Shown piece after piece: positions 10,715-22,029 of a DNA stretch of 64,000 nucleotides (position 1 is the stretch's first letter; every line of letters begins with the position of its first letter). Under the pieces are notes generated by a model, which worked only from the letters and a program-made list of their open reading frames with translations, searched no databases and was not told where the DNA came from. A program made the position numbers and the translations under genes. This DNA comes from Agriotes lineatus (taxonomy: Eukaryota; Arthropoda; Insecta; Coleoptera; Elateridae). The stretch is from NCBI GenBank assembly GCA_940337035.1, contig CALNHX010001056.1, forward strand, positions 124,001 through 188,000, in the 5' to 3' direction.

Positions 10715-11190
10715 TTGAAATTATATCTGATTATGAGAACGTTTTGGTATTTTAATGATATTTTTAAATTAAATGAAGAGGATCTTTTAAAAAGCTGTCG
10801 TGCTCTACAACAAAAGCGAACTAATCAGAAAAAGAAGGAGGCTGACGTAGAAGAAAATGATTTATTTAACGAGATAAAAGTACTAAGGTTGTTTTCATTA
10901 CCTGAAGCGTCAAATCCCCTCGACTTCTACAATATATATTTGAAAACAATTACCATTACATTAAGAATTCTGCTGACTTTACCTGTGTCTGTAGCTTCTA
11001 GTAAGAGATCCTTCTTAAAATAAAAAATTAAAAAAACGTATTTGAGGTCTACCATGTTACAAGAAAGATTATCTGGTTTGGAAATCTTAGCTATAGAGCA
11101 AGAGATCCTCCATAAAATTCATTTTGGCAATATTATAAAAGAATTTGCAGCAGCCAACTCCAGAAAAAAAACCTATTTAATTTTTGGATG
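10715..11190 (+). pseudogene. hAT transposase C-terminal fragment
   Basis: A 102-codon frame (10715-11023) ends in LTLPVSVASSKRSF, the signature of the hAT C-terminal dimerisation domain (consensus LPVSTASAERSFS). After a one-base slip near 11020, the sequence continues with a readable dimerisation helix: STMLQERLSGLEILAIEQEI (about 11052-11110) and a Lys/Arg-rich tail ending at 11189. Upstream Lys-rich residues (ALQQKRTNQKKKEADVEEND) fit the linker before the domain. The zinc finger and RNase H-like catalytic core are not visible, so this is a 3'-terminal fossil of a ZMYM-like hAT transposase. Orientation is opposite to the large hAT element near 45 kb. Confidence 0.75.
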
Positions 11191-11433
11191 ATTGAATGTT
11201 TTATTTGTTTGTTGTTTGGTTTGTTTTTTCCTTTGTAACAAATTTAAAGAAGAATAAAATTTTAGTTTTTTAAATCTGCGTTGTTTCATTACAAAATTAA
11301 AATGTGTTTTCGCATTTCGCTCAAATGTTTAAACAACTATAAGAATAATACAGCAAACCAAGAAATTTAAAAAAAACATATGTAACAGCTTAAAGTTTTT
11401 ATGCTTCAAAATATTATTTATATAAGTACTACA

Positions 11434-11913
11434 TACAGGGTGTTATGGAAATGAGTGAAAATATTTTAACCAATGATCGAGCTCACCAAATTGAACAACT
11501 TTTTTATTTATCGTTTTTCATTTAATCGCATATTTTTTCAATCATTTATCTCCCCTAAATTTGACGAGCCGCTTAGTAAGCAAATTTACGTTAAAGGTGA
11601 ATGACACAAGGTATATTATAAAACATGCGGTCAATAACTTACCTACCTCAATTTATAAGGTATGTTGCTGACCATATGTGAACTAAAGGTTTTATCAGTA
11701 ACTATGCAGTTTTTGTTGGTTTGCATATCAAAGAAATGTTTTTTGTGTTCTGTTCGTTTAAATTAAAATAGTATTCCATAGGCGGGTAAGCATTTTTAGA
11801 GTAAAACTCAGTGTTGAGGACATTTTCGAAAAAGTGATAAATGGTGAAGTTGTCCAGTTTAGCGAGTTCTATTATGGGTTAAAATATTTGCATCATTTTC
11901 ATAACACCTTGTA
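11434..11913. mobile_element. 480-bp MITE with about 38-bp TIRs
   Basis: The left end TACAGGGTGTTATGGAAATG continues to ATATTTTAACC. The reverse complement of the right end (to 11913) reads TACAAGGTGTTATGAAAATG and continues likewise. The TA at each edge fits a Tc1/mariner-type target. No open frame; about 80% arm identity suggests considerable age. Confidence 0.8.
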
Positions 11914-12577
11914 TATTCAAAGGGCGCCAAAATATTTCCAGCACGCTGGCGACGATAACCCTTGCCCTGAACACGTGCTCAGTTCTTATCCATTTTGAAG
12001 ATACAAAGTGTTAAATTTTGAAAAATGAGAACTACCTGTTGAGAATAAACCGTCGAGACTGCTCGTTTCCATAACATGGCGTCGATAGATAGATTGCTAA
12101 ACTTTTCAATTTATTCGCTTCCTTCAAATTTTTAATGTTCTAATTCGCCACGGAAATTCATGATAATTTAAAAATGGCGAACTATTTTAATTCCTAATGT
12201 GTGATCGCAACAGTGTCGCTGCAGTAATATTTTTACCTATAGTTACAATCATTGATTGTGACGGAATCAAACAGTAACTTTAAATTAATAACTAAATATC
12301 TGATGACGTGCACCGTTTATTTCCGTGATTTTACTATAGATTATTATTGTTTGCGGTACCTTAATCGTATAACATTTAGTAGCATCATTACTCGAACTTC
12401 TCAACATTTATAAGAAATTTGTACTTTCAGACGTATGAGAAAGTAAAGTGTAGATAACAGATGGTATGAGGAGGAGGTGCTAGGCATATTAGAAAATAAA
12501 ACCACATCTTAGAAAAAGACAAATATCACGATGTTTGGCTGTTCCACATTAGTAGGCTTAATATCTATCTATATAAC
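11914..12577. other. No recognised feature
   Basis: No frame, repeat pair or RNA gene recognised between the two MITEs. The last 8 bases (TATATAAC) are the target duplication of the next element. Confidence 0.3.
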
Positions 12578-13312
12578 TAGTGATGGGCCTATCCGGAATG
12601 AATAATCGGAAAGTTTCCGATTATTTCGGAACGTTTCGGAACTTTTCGGAATTCGATTATTTTACTGTTCGGTGCACAAAATTCGGAACTTTCGGAATTC
12701 GATTATTATACTATTCGGAACACAAAATGAGAAAACGAAATGCCAATTTGAACTGAACGGAATACCGAATGTTATGTTGACTCACTTGACTGCTATATGT
12801 TGCGAATGCCGTCGGGTCGCGCCGTGTATGATACGTGAATGGCATTAATGGCAGTGGTATTTCATAGATTAATTATTAGATAGTATAACTTACAGACTTC
12901 AAATTCATGTATTGTTTTATACTATCTATTATGTACTTTATGTGCCATTAAACTTTAAAATATCACTACCATTTTCCGAAAGTCTATTAAGGTAACTACT
13001 GTAATAATTTGAAAAAAATATTTTATTTTCTCTTATATGCCACTGTGCGACTCAAACTCATAAATTGTTTTAGTTGCGGTCCTGCAAACCCAAACAATAG
13101 ATGCCAACGCAGATAAAGGCTTACAGCGCGACGGCGAGTGTCGCAAATCTGCACGCACTTCATCTTCCTTCCGCTTATTGTTTGATTGTTTCGCTCGTTT
13201 TCTCTTGCTTGCATTTACGGAATGTAAAATAATCGGATGGTATTCCGATTTTATAAACATTCCGAAATGGAACATTCCGATTATTGAAATCATCCGATTA
13301 TGCCCATCACTA
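12578..13312. mobile_element. Non-autonomous hAT element, 735 bp
   Basis: Terminal TAGTGATGGGC and its exact inverse GCCCATCACTA at 13302-13312 are flanked by a perfect 8-bp duplication, TATATAAC (12570-12577 and 13313-13320), which is diagnostic for hAT. Behind each end are many copies of TTCGGAA, ATTCCGA and CGATTATT-type motifs in both orientations (12596-12720, 13210-13300), the layout of subterminal transposase binding sites. Overlapping open frames in the right half (13023-13453) show no transposase motifs and are read as chance. Confidence 0.9.
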
Positions 13313-13335
13313 TATATAACTGCTGTCCTATTATT

Positions 13336-13942
13336 AAGGTCGACCACTGGCTGTATCTCGGAAAAGGTCTCTCCCACAGTGTTCGGTAAAAAAGCGTCTG
13401 CAGGTTTGAACCATTTTCTCTGCTATTCTGGCTCCAATAAAACAGAGGTATAAAAGTCGTAGCGTTACATTTAACTATTTTTCATCAACAGAGAAAATGT
13501 CAAAGTAAAATGGAAAGGGTCATCTAGCGGAACGCGTTTGAATTAAAATGGAATGTTAATCAGATAGTATGATTAGCCTATACTTTCAGATCTTCAAAAA
13601 GAGACTAGCAACGTTCAAATAGGTTAACGCAGTCAAGAGCTAGCCCACTTTTTCTAATTCAATATTCCCCTCCGCCCTCTCACCCTATTTTAAGAAATGG
13701 AGCAAAATGTCAAATACAAAAGCTACACAGCATCTGTGGGGCGTTCTGATTAAGTTGAAAGATACTAACCTTAAGAGTTTTTTCGAAAATAGTTAATTTC
13801 CTACTTTGCATTGAAGATACGCCCTATAGCGGAAAAAATTAAGTGCCAAAACTATTCTTAATGAATTTCCCGTGATCACTTTAGCTGGAAATTTTTTTCC
13901 GAACGCTGTGGGACAGACCGTTTCCGACCGATGGCCGACCTT
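13336..13942. mobile_element. MITE with about 55-bp imperfect TIRs
   Basis: AAGGTCGACCACTGGCTGTA at 13336 is mirrored at the right by a segment whose reverse complement reads AAGGTCGGCCATCGGTCGGA. The arms continue through CCCACAGTGTTCGG and CCCACAGCGTTCGG. No coding capacity seen; target duplication unclear. Confidence 0.65.
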
Positions 13943-14124
13943 ACTGGAACACAAGGTATATTCGGAGTGAATTATAGAACACATTGTATCTCCTGTGTTT
14001 GTTGAGTTTTTGGCATATAGATGTATTTTTAAAATATTTAGAAAGGGTTTTAAAGTTTTTTTGAAATTCCATTCTTAAAAGGCTAAAAAAGACAAACTGA
14101 AAAAGGGTAGGGAGTTACTAATCC

Positions 14125-15408
14125 TATAGTATGTTTTTTGCTTTATGATTCAGAGCAGGCCTTGCATTTATATTATTTTAGCAGTGTACAACAGTTTAGT
14201 TACAAAACATACCTAAAGTCAAAATCAAGGTCCCCGAGATTGTCACGTTGACACTTCAATAACGTTTAATAAAATGCCACGAAAAAGCAGTAGTAACAGT
14301 AAAATTAAAGTGGCTATAAATCGTTGTTTTACTCATACAAAGGATATTAATGGTAAATTAAGTAAAACAGCCATCATTGGAAGAGTTGATCAAATCTTTG
14401 ATGTAAGTATTAAGAATTAAACCATTATAAAATTTCTTACAGTTTGTTATTATGCTAGATTTTGAATGCAACTCTGTTTAATATTCTAAATGAAGCAAAA
14501 TCACAACTCCAGCAACAACCGAATGACAATACGAAAAAGGATAAGAATTTTTAACTTGGGAGGACTATAGTTTCAGGGAGGATATTAAAAAACTTTGCGA
14601 TTTTTTTACTTTGGAGAATTTATTGCGATGTGCAAGAGAGGAACTAAATTATACTACACATTACAAAATATGGGATATGAATACAAAATTTTGAATGGAA
14701 GAAAATTGGTTTGTAAGAAGAATCATGTAGTTTCGGCGAAGATTACTTCTTTACAGAAATATTTACAATTTCGAAACTCTAGTGAAAAATGTATGTTCCG
14801 GTTTTTGGATGAAACTGGATATTTCGCAATGGAACCAGTCTGCATAGGTAGACCCACGACACAGACTTGAAAAGTAACCCATCTAAAGTTAAGGCGGAGG
14901 GAAAGAGATATACTATTTTGCATGCAGGATGCACATCAGGATATTTACCAGGGTGTGACACTGTTTAACACGGACAATGGTACACTATCATAAGTATATG
15001 AACGGTGGCATTTTTAGGCAATGTTGAAAAAACAGTTAATCCCTCTTATATGTTTAGCATAAATAATAACTTCTACAACACAGATTTGCAAACTAAAGTT
15101 ATCAGCAAGTTTTTAATAATATATTTTCACATTAGAACATATAGAAATTTTATGACATTTCTGTACAGTTATATAGCAACCATGTTTAAATAAAATTTCT
15201 TAAAATAAAGCAATACCTTGTTTAATGTCAGTGGTTCAGTAATTGTAGCTTTCATTATGTATAATGGTGCTTATAAGATAACACATTGACAGTTGTAATA
15301 AGTTTTTGACATTACTAGTGTTTCTTCTTTGTAACCAACTACCTACACTGTTACAAAAATGCAAAAGCAAAGCCTGCTCTGAATCATAAAGCAAAAAAGC
15401 AGACTATA
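14125..15408 (+). mobile_element. Decayed IS630/Tc1/mariner-superfamily element, 1.28 kb
   Basis: The ends read TATAGT...GCTTTATGATTCAGAGCAGG on the left, and the same on the reverse complement of the right end (about 15374-15408), with TA/TATA at both edges. Inside is a broken transposase related to the one at 54.5 kb. No intact frame spans it. Confidence 0.8.
14274..14975 (+). pseudogene. Transposase pseudogene related to the 54.5-kb transposase
   Basis: The start is MPRKSSSNSKIKVAINRCFT at 14274. The frame runs to an exact GTAAGT splice donor after FD (14404), and a likely acceptor, TATGCTAG at about 14458, resumes the frame (ILNATLFNILNEAKSQLQQQ). A stop follows near 14553. Next, 14595-14870 contains LQNMGYEYKILNGRKLVCKK and FRFLDETG, the D1 region, where the usual Trp after DET is Gly. 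A further frame near 14890-14960 gives RYTILHAGCTSGYLPG. The same order and motifs (HRILSDMDFVYEKRGRKSI, YLDESW, FVLLHAGCKNGF) occur in the 54.5-kb protein, so both belong to one group. The region with D2 and the catalytic Glu is gone. Inactive. Confidence 0.7.
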
Positions 15409-15860
15409 TATTTTTTCGCTGTTGGTTCGTTTCAGAATAAAATGGGGTAGAAAGGCTGTTTCGAAATTCCACCCCTAAGAGTGTGAAAACGGGTAATCTG
15501 TGTTTTCACGAATTCCTCATGTTTCTTAAACTCGATAAGATGTCGATTTGATGTTTGCTTGCAAAGGATTTCGATACAAATGTCTAAAAACTTGTTTCAG
15601 GATTTTGCCCTAATCAACCTCTAAAGGTGCGAATATGCATTCGAGGTGAATTATCTCCTCTGTTTATGGAACCAGGTCAACGTTTTTCGTCATATATGTG
15701 TCTTTTTTAAATCTTTAAAAAGTGATGTAAAGGTTTTTTAAAATTTCACTACTAAAGCGGTAAAAAGGGGTAAAATTAAAAATGGATAAGAGGTAAAAGT
15801 TATTGATTTTTTGGGTGTTAGTCCAGTTTAGAATAAAATGGGAGTACTGTTATGTTTTTT

Positions 15861-16289
15861 TCTATTGTTATTTGTTGATTACTGTGGGAGAGTAAAGATA
15901 ATTTATTATTATTATTTTTGAAATTCCACTCCCAAGTGGTGGAAACGAGTATCTTGCTATAATTTATGAATACAACATTTAGTTTGTACATGTATTTTTA
16001 AGTTTTTTAGTTTCATTGTTATACTACAACCATAGTTTTATCAATCTATACAAGGGGAACGAAAATTACATATACATTACCAAGGGGTAGGTACGTGAAG
16101 CATAAAAGAGTGATGGAGATTTTTTTCGAAAGAACATTATTTCGCTTTTACCTACAATATTGTTTTGTATCATTTGTTGGTTTAACGTATTATGTAAGCG
16201 GGGAGAGAGGAACTCTAGAATGTATTTAAGATTTAGCAGAAAAAACAAACCTTTGAAGAACGGGCATCTTGCTAGTTCCCTTATAAATT
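15861..16289. other. No recognised feature
   Basis: AT-rich; a 60-codon minus-strand frame (16066-16248) has no familiar motif. Confidence 0.3.
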
Positions 16290-16575
16290 AAATCGTCGTT
16301 TAATTCTTCTTCTTCCTCTTTTTAGTATTGGTTGAGAGCCTCTTACTCCCACACGCAAGGTGTGGTTGTATAAGCCATCTTCGCCCGCGCTTTAAGCAGG
16401 TGATTAGTCTAACCCATTGATAAAGAAGAATGGCATTTCACCGGGATCACGACCAATAGAGGTGTTGGTATTATGGTCGGAGAGCGTAAGATGTAATCGA
16501 TGCCCGATGAGGTTCGAACTCACTACCTGCCAACTGGAAACGCAATGCTTTACCAGCCCGCTAAACGCTATCTGT
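16290..16575 (-). repeat. tRNA-derived SINE-like repeat
   Basis: Read on the minus strand, the head has an A-box-like TTTAGCGGGCTGG and a B-box GAGTTCGAACCTC, and the body ends in an AAAAAGAGGAAGAAGAAGAA tail (plus-strand 16302-16325). The same body/tail layout occurs at 35912-36182. This is the usual architecture of tRNA-derived SINEs mobilised by LINEs. Confidence 0.65.
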
Positions 16576-16811
16576 CTTTAAGTTCAAAAATTAAAATATT
16601 TATGGTTTATTAAGTATTTCGTGAGCAGGTTTCAAATTTTTATCACGTCTAACGCGTTCACGCAATTGAAGAACATGATAGAAATCCTCGGCCCCATTCA
16701 AATCAAAATGTATTACAAAATATTTTATGGGTCAATATTTACCCGAAAAGGCATTACATATTTTAGAAACATGGATTCGTGGTCTAATGAACATCTATGA
16801 GTAACATAACT

Positions 16812-17500
16812 TTAAAAAATGCAATCTAGATATTCAGCCGTACGATCGAAGTCTCGTTTCTTGTAGATACAGTGAAGATTTTCGGCAATCGGCACAACGG
16901 CTATCTTCTTCTCGACCTCCTCGTCGGCGACATGATCCCATCTCGTCATATCGAAGCACCATCGGGCCATTGCATTTCCATCGCGTGGCTCTGTTCGTGC
17001 TTTGATGTCGATAGTCAGCACTCCGTCGAGGTACTAATACTAAGTGCTAGGTGACTTTCTTCAGGGCTTGGCAGTCAATATTGGCAGTTCCATCTGTGTG
17101 AGGTCCAATCTCCTTGTACTCAATGTTTTTGATTTTTACGCCTTAGCGGCCGAGGATTTTTTAAATTTCGGCAGGTATCTCCTACGGGCCAGTCGATTGT
17201 TTTTAAAAATTTTTTTGACGGTGGATTCCGCTTTGTTGATTATAGTTGACGTGACCGGGCCGACAGTGGGAGTCTCATAAAATCGGATTGTCGTCGTTCT
17301 TGATATGTTTGAAGTGGTCCTGTGTTGAGCTATAGCATATTTGCTTCCTTCTAGATTTGAGATTGGAACCACGTCGTACACGTCATTTTCATCTCTTTAA
17401 TGACTTGCTGTACTTCTTCCTTCCACTACCAAACTTCGACTTCCAGAGGACGTCGTGTGCCATTTCGTGGATGTGGCCTACCACATCGCTCCAAATGGCT
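16812..17500 (-). pseudogene. Unidentified coding relic, two frames
   Basis: A GC-richer island that reads like decayed protein on the minus strand. One frame (17136-17381) has VVPISNLEGSKYAIAQHRTT and ends in a very basic stretch (KNNRLARRRYLPKFKKSS). Another (16812-17021) has DGNAMARWCFDMTRWDHVAD and VEKKIAVVPIAENLHC. Between them, near 17040-17130, a frame with IEYKEIGPHTDGTANIDCQ is interrupted. A further piece lies around 17420-17500 in another frame. The codon texture and non-overlapping frame changes suggest one former ORF of at least 220 codons with frameshifts. I do not recognise the family. The basic tail raises the possibility of an old viral or Maverick-like structural protein, but that is a guess. 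No TIRs or LTRs around it. Confidence 0.35.
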
Positions 17501-17645
17501 GCCTAGTTGAGGCCCACTTCGATGAATCCAAGCGTGTTCAATTACAGTGCCTTGTATTCCTTGTACTAACTGGATTTTGATGAAGGGAAGGTAATATTGT
17601 CAGTAATACGTCATTAATTTGAGCCCGGAAAGTGGAACATTACAT

Positions 17646-18051
17646 CACAAGGCCGGAAAGTAGAACATTACATCAAAAAGTGTTGCTAGGCAACTGCTGA
17701 ATAATATGTTGGTGACACTGTAAGTCTATGTCAAATTCGAGGTTATTAGGTTATGTTTTCCGTCAGTTTTGACACAGACTCACGCAAAACCTAACCTGCT
17801 AACCTCAAATTTGACAGATTTACAGTGCCACCACCATAATCAGACGTTTGAATTTCCACAGCCGCCCTTTATGGACTTTTTCAATGAACATGTTGTATAA
17901 AACAATATAAAATAAAACATTGTACGATACACGGCCGTAAAATATTATTAAATTACTTGTTTAGAAATTCCAGACACAGCTCGTTCCTCTCCTCGTCCGT
18001 AAACGTCTAAACTCGTACTTTAATAAGTCATTTTCCGGCCTTGTAACATAA
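17646..18051. mobile_element. Candidate MITE with internal inverted repeat
   Basis: ACAAGGCCGGAAA at 17648 is mirrored by TTTCCGGCCTTGT at 18031-18043. Inside, GGTGACACTGTAAGTCTATG (17713) and its diverged inverse (to about 17835) form a 45-bp stem around GGTTATTAGGTTATG-like sequence. The left edge also shows a tandem pair of a roughly 27-bp CCGGAAAGTnGAACATTACA unit (17625-17675). Confidence 0.5.
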
Positions 18052-19256
18052 ATTACTATTTGAACCCAACTGTAAGATCGCTATTATATATAACGTAATT
18101 ATCTAGAACTTCTTAAAAAATTTTTTTTTTGTAAGAAATATAGTTTTTTTTAAAACGCGCAAATATAAACTTTTTACATAAAAATTATTTGCAAAAATAA
18201 TAATAAAACAAAGAAATGCCAACTTTTAGTGTAGTATAGAAGATATTTGAAAAGAACTATTTTACACAGAATAATGTACACACGAACAAAATAAATAACG
18301 CTTCTTAAAGGTAAACTCTACTTTACAGTTGACAACTAGCAACTTAAGTGACCGAGTGCACTGCATTCTGAGTAGAGCGGTGTAATAATCACCGGCATGC
18401 AGTCGTAAGACAAAATCTAGTTCAAAGCCCTCTTGATAACCTTTTTTAACGTACTTTACTACGTAAAATAAAGTACAGTAAATATGTTTTTTTCGAACGA
18501 GGTTTTTACGGAAATATCCGTTTTCTTGTCTTCTGATTCAGAAAAAGTTATTTTTGAAGTGATGTTTGTCTGTCAGTCTGTGAGTATCTGGGTCTAAAAG
18601 TATGTGAGCCTGTGTCCTTTCCACAGCCCAGACGGTTTAATTTATTAATAAAATAAATAAAATTTAGATCTTCATTTTTAATAACTATAAATTCGGAGAT
18701 CATTTCAACTTCATCACATTCTGTACCATTTACTGTCTTATCTTCTTTTGTAGTTACTACGTAGAACGATTTATTGGTCTTTCGTAGTCAAAGCTCGCTC
18801 TAATATTCGATGCAGTGGTCATATTAAAATTGTTCCCTGTTGCTACGCTGACATGTAAATAAATAAAATACGGAGTAAAATAACCAATACTAATTTAATA
18901 AAACAAACGTATACAAGTACATTGTTTCATAGAAATTTGATATTCTCAAACTTCCAGAAACAATTAGCAGTCATGGATTCGGCATTTTTCAAGTGATTAC
19001 CGCAAACTGTTTGGAAGGCCCTAGATCCTGGATGTTAGCGTTTTTTGAGGTATTACGATTTCCGTTAAACTGCTGCAGGGGTGTTTGTATCGGACGTTTA
19101 ATTATTTTATAGGCATTGTTCTGTGTTAGTTATGTATTTATCCCAGGTATTCTGTTAGCGCTCTCTGATAATTTCTTTCTAAAAGTTTGAGAGTCTAATT
19201 TATTTTCTTTACTTACATGCTTAGTTCTTCTTGTTTACTTATTTGAGGGTACTATA
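18052..19256. other. No recognised feature
   Basis: AT-rich. Small palindrome TACTTTACTACGTAAAATAAAGTA near 18453; a similar phrase occurs near 35730. No coding frame or element ends recognised. Confidence 0.3.
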
Positions 19257-20312
19257 CAGTGTGTCTCAGTTTAGGCAGCACCATTCCAATATTTTTTAAT
19301 ATATTATCGATAAAAAAAAATTTCTGATTATACCCTCACTAAATTCTACTTTTAGGTTATGCTACCTTCACGGTAAAATGCTAGCCTACTACGATTTAAA
19401 ATAAAAGGAGAAGTCGTATTAGGGATTTTTTATCAAAAAATCTTGTTAATACAAGTTGTTCACAATCGTTCGTATAAGCTAAATCCGAAATTTCATTAAA
19501 AAAAAATGAAAATCCTGTTCAAAATATTTGTAAGTCCAGGAAATTTGAATAATAATATCACAAGTTTGTCATGATTTTTTATTATATTCTTTTAATTCAA
19601 TACAATAAAACACAGATGCTTAATTACCTACTTAAATAACTAAATCCCCATTAGTACGTATAGGTATATTTTTCTAATCGTTTTCTATTGTTTCCGACAA
19701 GCTTTCTCAGTTTTTCTTAACTTACGTCTTGACAGGATTGAGTTATTCTGTAACAAAGTTGTGTAATATTTTATTGGTCTAGTTTTATACACTTTATTTT
19801 TAATAGTAAAAAAATTAAAATCTAATGGTGTGATATCGGGGGATCTAAGTCGCCATGCGATTAGGGGACTGTTTCGATCTATCCATCTTCCCGGAAAATT
19901 CTCATTTAACCATTCCCTAACCACAACTGTTTTATGTATAGGCGCCCCGGCTAATTGATAGTACATTTCCTGCCGTACTGCAACTGGACGATCATATAAT
20001 GCATCCCATAAATCGTTATTAATTTTTTTGAGAGATTTTCAAAAAAAATTATTTTTAATGAAATTTCTGATTTAGCTTATTTGAACGATTTTGAACAAGT
20101 TTTATTAACAAGATTTTTTGATAAAAAAATCCCTGATACGACTTCTTTAATTTTAGTAGGCTAGCATTTTATCGTGAAGGGAAAGTAAGATACCCTAATA
20201 GTAGAATTTAGTGAGGGGTATTACGAGAAAAGATAAAATTTTTAAATCGATAATATATTATATATATATTAAAAAAATACTGGTGTGGTGCCGTCTAAAG
20301 TGAGACACACTG
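19257..20312. mobile_element. Mariner-superfamily element with about 270-bp inverted arms
   Basis: CAGTGTGTCTCAGTTTAGGC at 19257 is mirrored at 20312 (the reverse complement reads CAGTGTGTCTCACTTTAGAC). The arms continue for about 270 bp through CTCACTAAATTCTAC, AAAATGCTAGCCTACTA and GAAATTTCATTAAAAA. TATA flanks both sides. The middle holds a transposase 3' fragment on the minus strand. The arms are unusually long for this superfamily and suggest a foldback derivative. Confidence 0.85.
19685..19966 (-). pseudogene. Mariner-superfamily transposase C-terminal fragment
   Basis: A 93-codon minus-strand frame covers the catalytic C-terminus: YYQLAGAPIH corresponds to the D2 motif (family form QQDGAPPH, so the catalytic Asp is lost), then VVREWLNENFPGRWIDR, then RSPDITPLDFNFF, the D3 motif of D,D,D-type transposases, and IKNKVYKTRP. 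From the D2 position to the Asp of TPLD there are about 42 intervening residues; I do not assign a subfamily. The N-terminal two thirds is absent because the element is mostly arm. The remaining Lys/Arg-rich tail to 19685 is out of the usual alignment. Non-functional. Confidence 0.75.
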
Positions 20313-21384
20313 TATATTTACCTTTTTTATTGAATTTGGCATGATGTGCAAGGGCTTCCATAACAGCTTCCTCTATGACATTTTTAATGTTTTCCATTCT
20401 TTTTGTCTACACCAACAGTAAGAAGCGTTTTGAATTGTTTTTCGCTATTATTTTGTGGTACATTACTCTTATGAAATCCTCTTGTAGTAAGAGTACCTAC
20501 TTTTCAACATTTTTCTTATATTTTATTTAAATCTACTGTTCTATGTTTATAACACTTAAGTTGTAATTTCAGCGTAGCTATTAGGAGGAAATGGCTGATT
20601 TAAATAAATATCTTCGCCTCGGTATACTTAAGTATCACTGAAAACCTTAACAATTTTTGTATTCCCCTTGAAATAATCAATAATTCTCGTTTGACCTCTT
20701 GCTGACCAACGAATTTGATATATGTTTTTATGCCTGAAGAATGACTTCATTGCTCTTATTTTATTGTAGGGTACAAAATCTCTCAGAATTGTCTCATTAT
20801 TGTTACACATATGCTACCCTTATTTCTTATTACGCATAATATTTAAAATAAGCGTTAATATCCGCATCTCATTTTTTAAATTGTAGTGCCCAGGGGTGAT
20901 TTCACTGCATTCGGATTACTAAGCAACATCCCATACGAACTCAAAATATGTAAAATAGTATTTCAGATATTTAACATTGAGAAGGAGACATCGTTTTAGG
21001 ATTTCTAATTGTGTCAAGTTTAAGGACATCAAATTGAATAAAGCCTTCTAATTATGTATGTGTAAAACATAATCTATAGTTAATAGATTATACTAAATCA
21101 GGTAATATCGCCAGACTAACACGCTGTGAGTACATGGAGCAGTTGTCATTACCTCAATGAAATACCTATACAAAAATATTTAAAACCACAAAACATTAAT
21201 CTTTTGGTATTTACACCATTTGCTGTTCTTTGAATGATACAATAACTAAGTTATTGGGTAATAATTTCACATAATTTATATCTGCAACGATTTTAGTACT
21301 TCTGGAAAACGAGTAATATTGATAAATATATTTTTAGTTTTAGTTCTGATTAGTGGCTTTCGGTGTATTTTTATGTTTTACTTC
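20313..21384. other. No recognised feature
   Basis: AT-rich. A 60-codon minus frame (20628-20810) has no known motif. No element ends seen. Confidence 0.3.
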
Positions 21385-21690
21385 AGCACAATCTGCCGAA
21401 GTATAATTTTCGGGCTCTATCATTTTTACTAAATTGCATTTTTTGCCTCAACCGCTCAACCAATCACGGCCAAACTAAAATTATATAAAAGGTCTCATGA
21501 AACTGCATAACTTTTGTGAAGACAGCCGCTTTGGTGTTAAAGAAACGTCGAAAAATGCAATTTAGTGAAGGTGTTCCACCGAATGGATGTATGCATCCTA
21601 TCTCGAGAACAACATAACCTATGAGGATGATTTCTTTTCCAGTTTGTGTGAAATATTAATGCAAAGAAGTGAAAAGCTTTTAGGCGAAAT
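21385..21690 (+). repeat. Left arm of a large inverted structure
   Basis: This block aligns, inverted, with 24140-24372 continued at 26634-26700, with roughly three quarters identity by eye. Landmarks: GCATAACTTTTGTG with AGCCGCTTTGG (21508-21535), GCAATTTAGTGAA (21558) and CAGTTTGTGTG (21641). The right arm is split by a hAT-type insertion. Confidence 0.7.
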
Positions 21691-22029
21691 TCGTCGTTTT
21701 TCCTTGTATGTATTATCGATATGTATTCATGCTACCAGTAATATAAGTAAAGCGGTAACGTAACTACGCTATCAGGATGATCTAGGGGAAAACAACACTG
21801 CTGAACCAGGGCTCGAGAGTTCACATCTCGCTACGGACTTTTTTTAGTTATCGAAATATGTGGATGAAAATGTATGTCTTTCCTCATTTTTAAATGTGAA
21901 GTTCTACATTATCGGTGTTCTTTACCTTTTTGCTTACCATAGGTATTGATAGATCGCTAACTCGATTTTAAACCGATTTTCACCGTCTAGACTTCGCAAT
22001 TATTAGTTTCCGTTTCCATTGTCCTTATC

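Larger units (their letters stand above)
13950..15860 (+). repeat. Diverged direct duplication
   Basis: The stretch from about 13960 to 14124 (CGGAGTGAATTAT..., TATCTCCTGTGTTTGTTGAG, then GAAATTCCATTCTTAAAAGG) recurs in diverged form at about 15640-15850 (CGAGGTGAATTATCTCCTCT, AATTTCACTACTAAAGCGGT). The first copy is interrupted by the element at 14125-15408. Confidence 0.45.

Noticed and set aside
16812..17500. Naming this relic as a specific virus capsid protein
   Set aside because: Only composition and a basic tail suggest it; no motif is diagnostic, so it is left unidentified.
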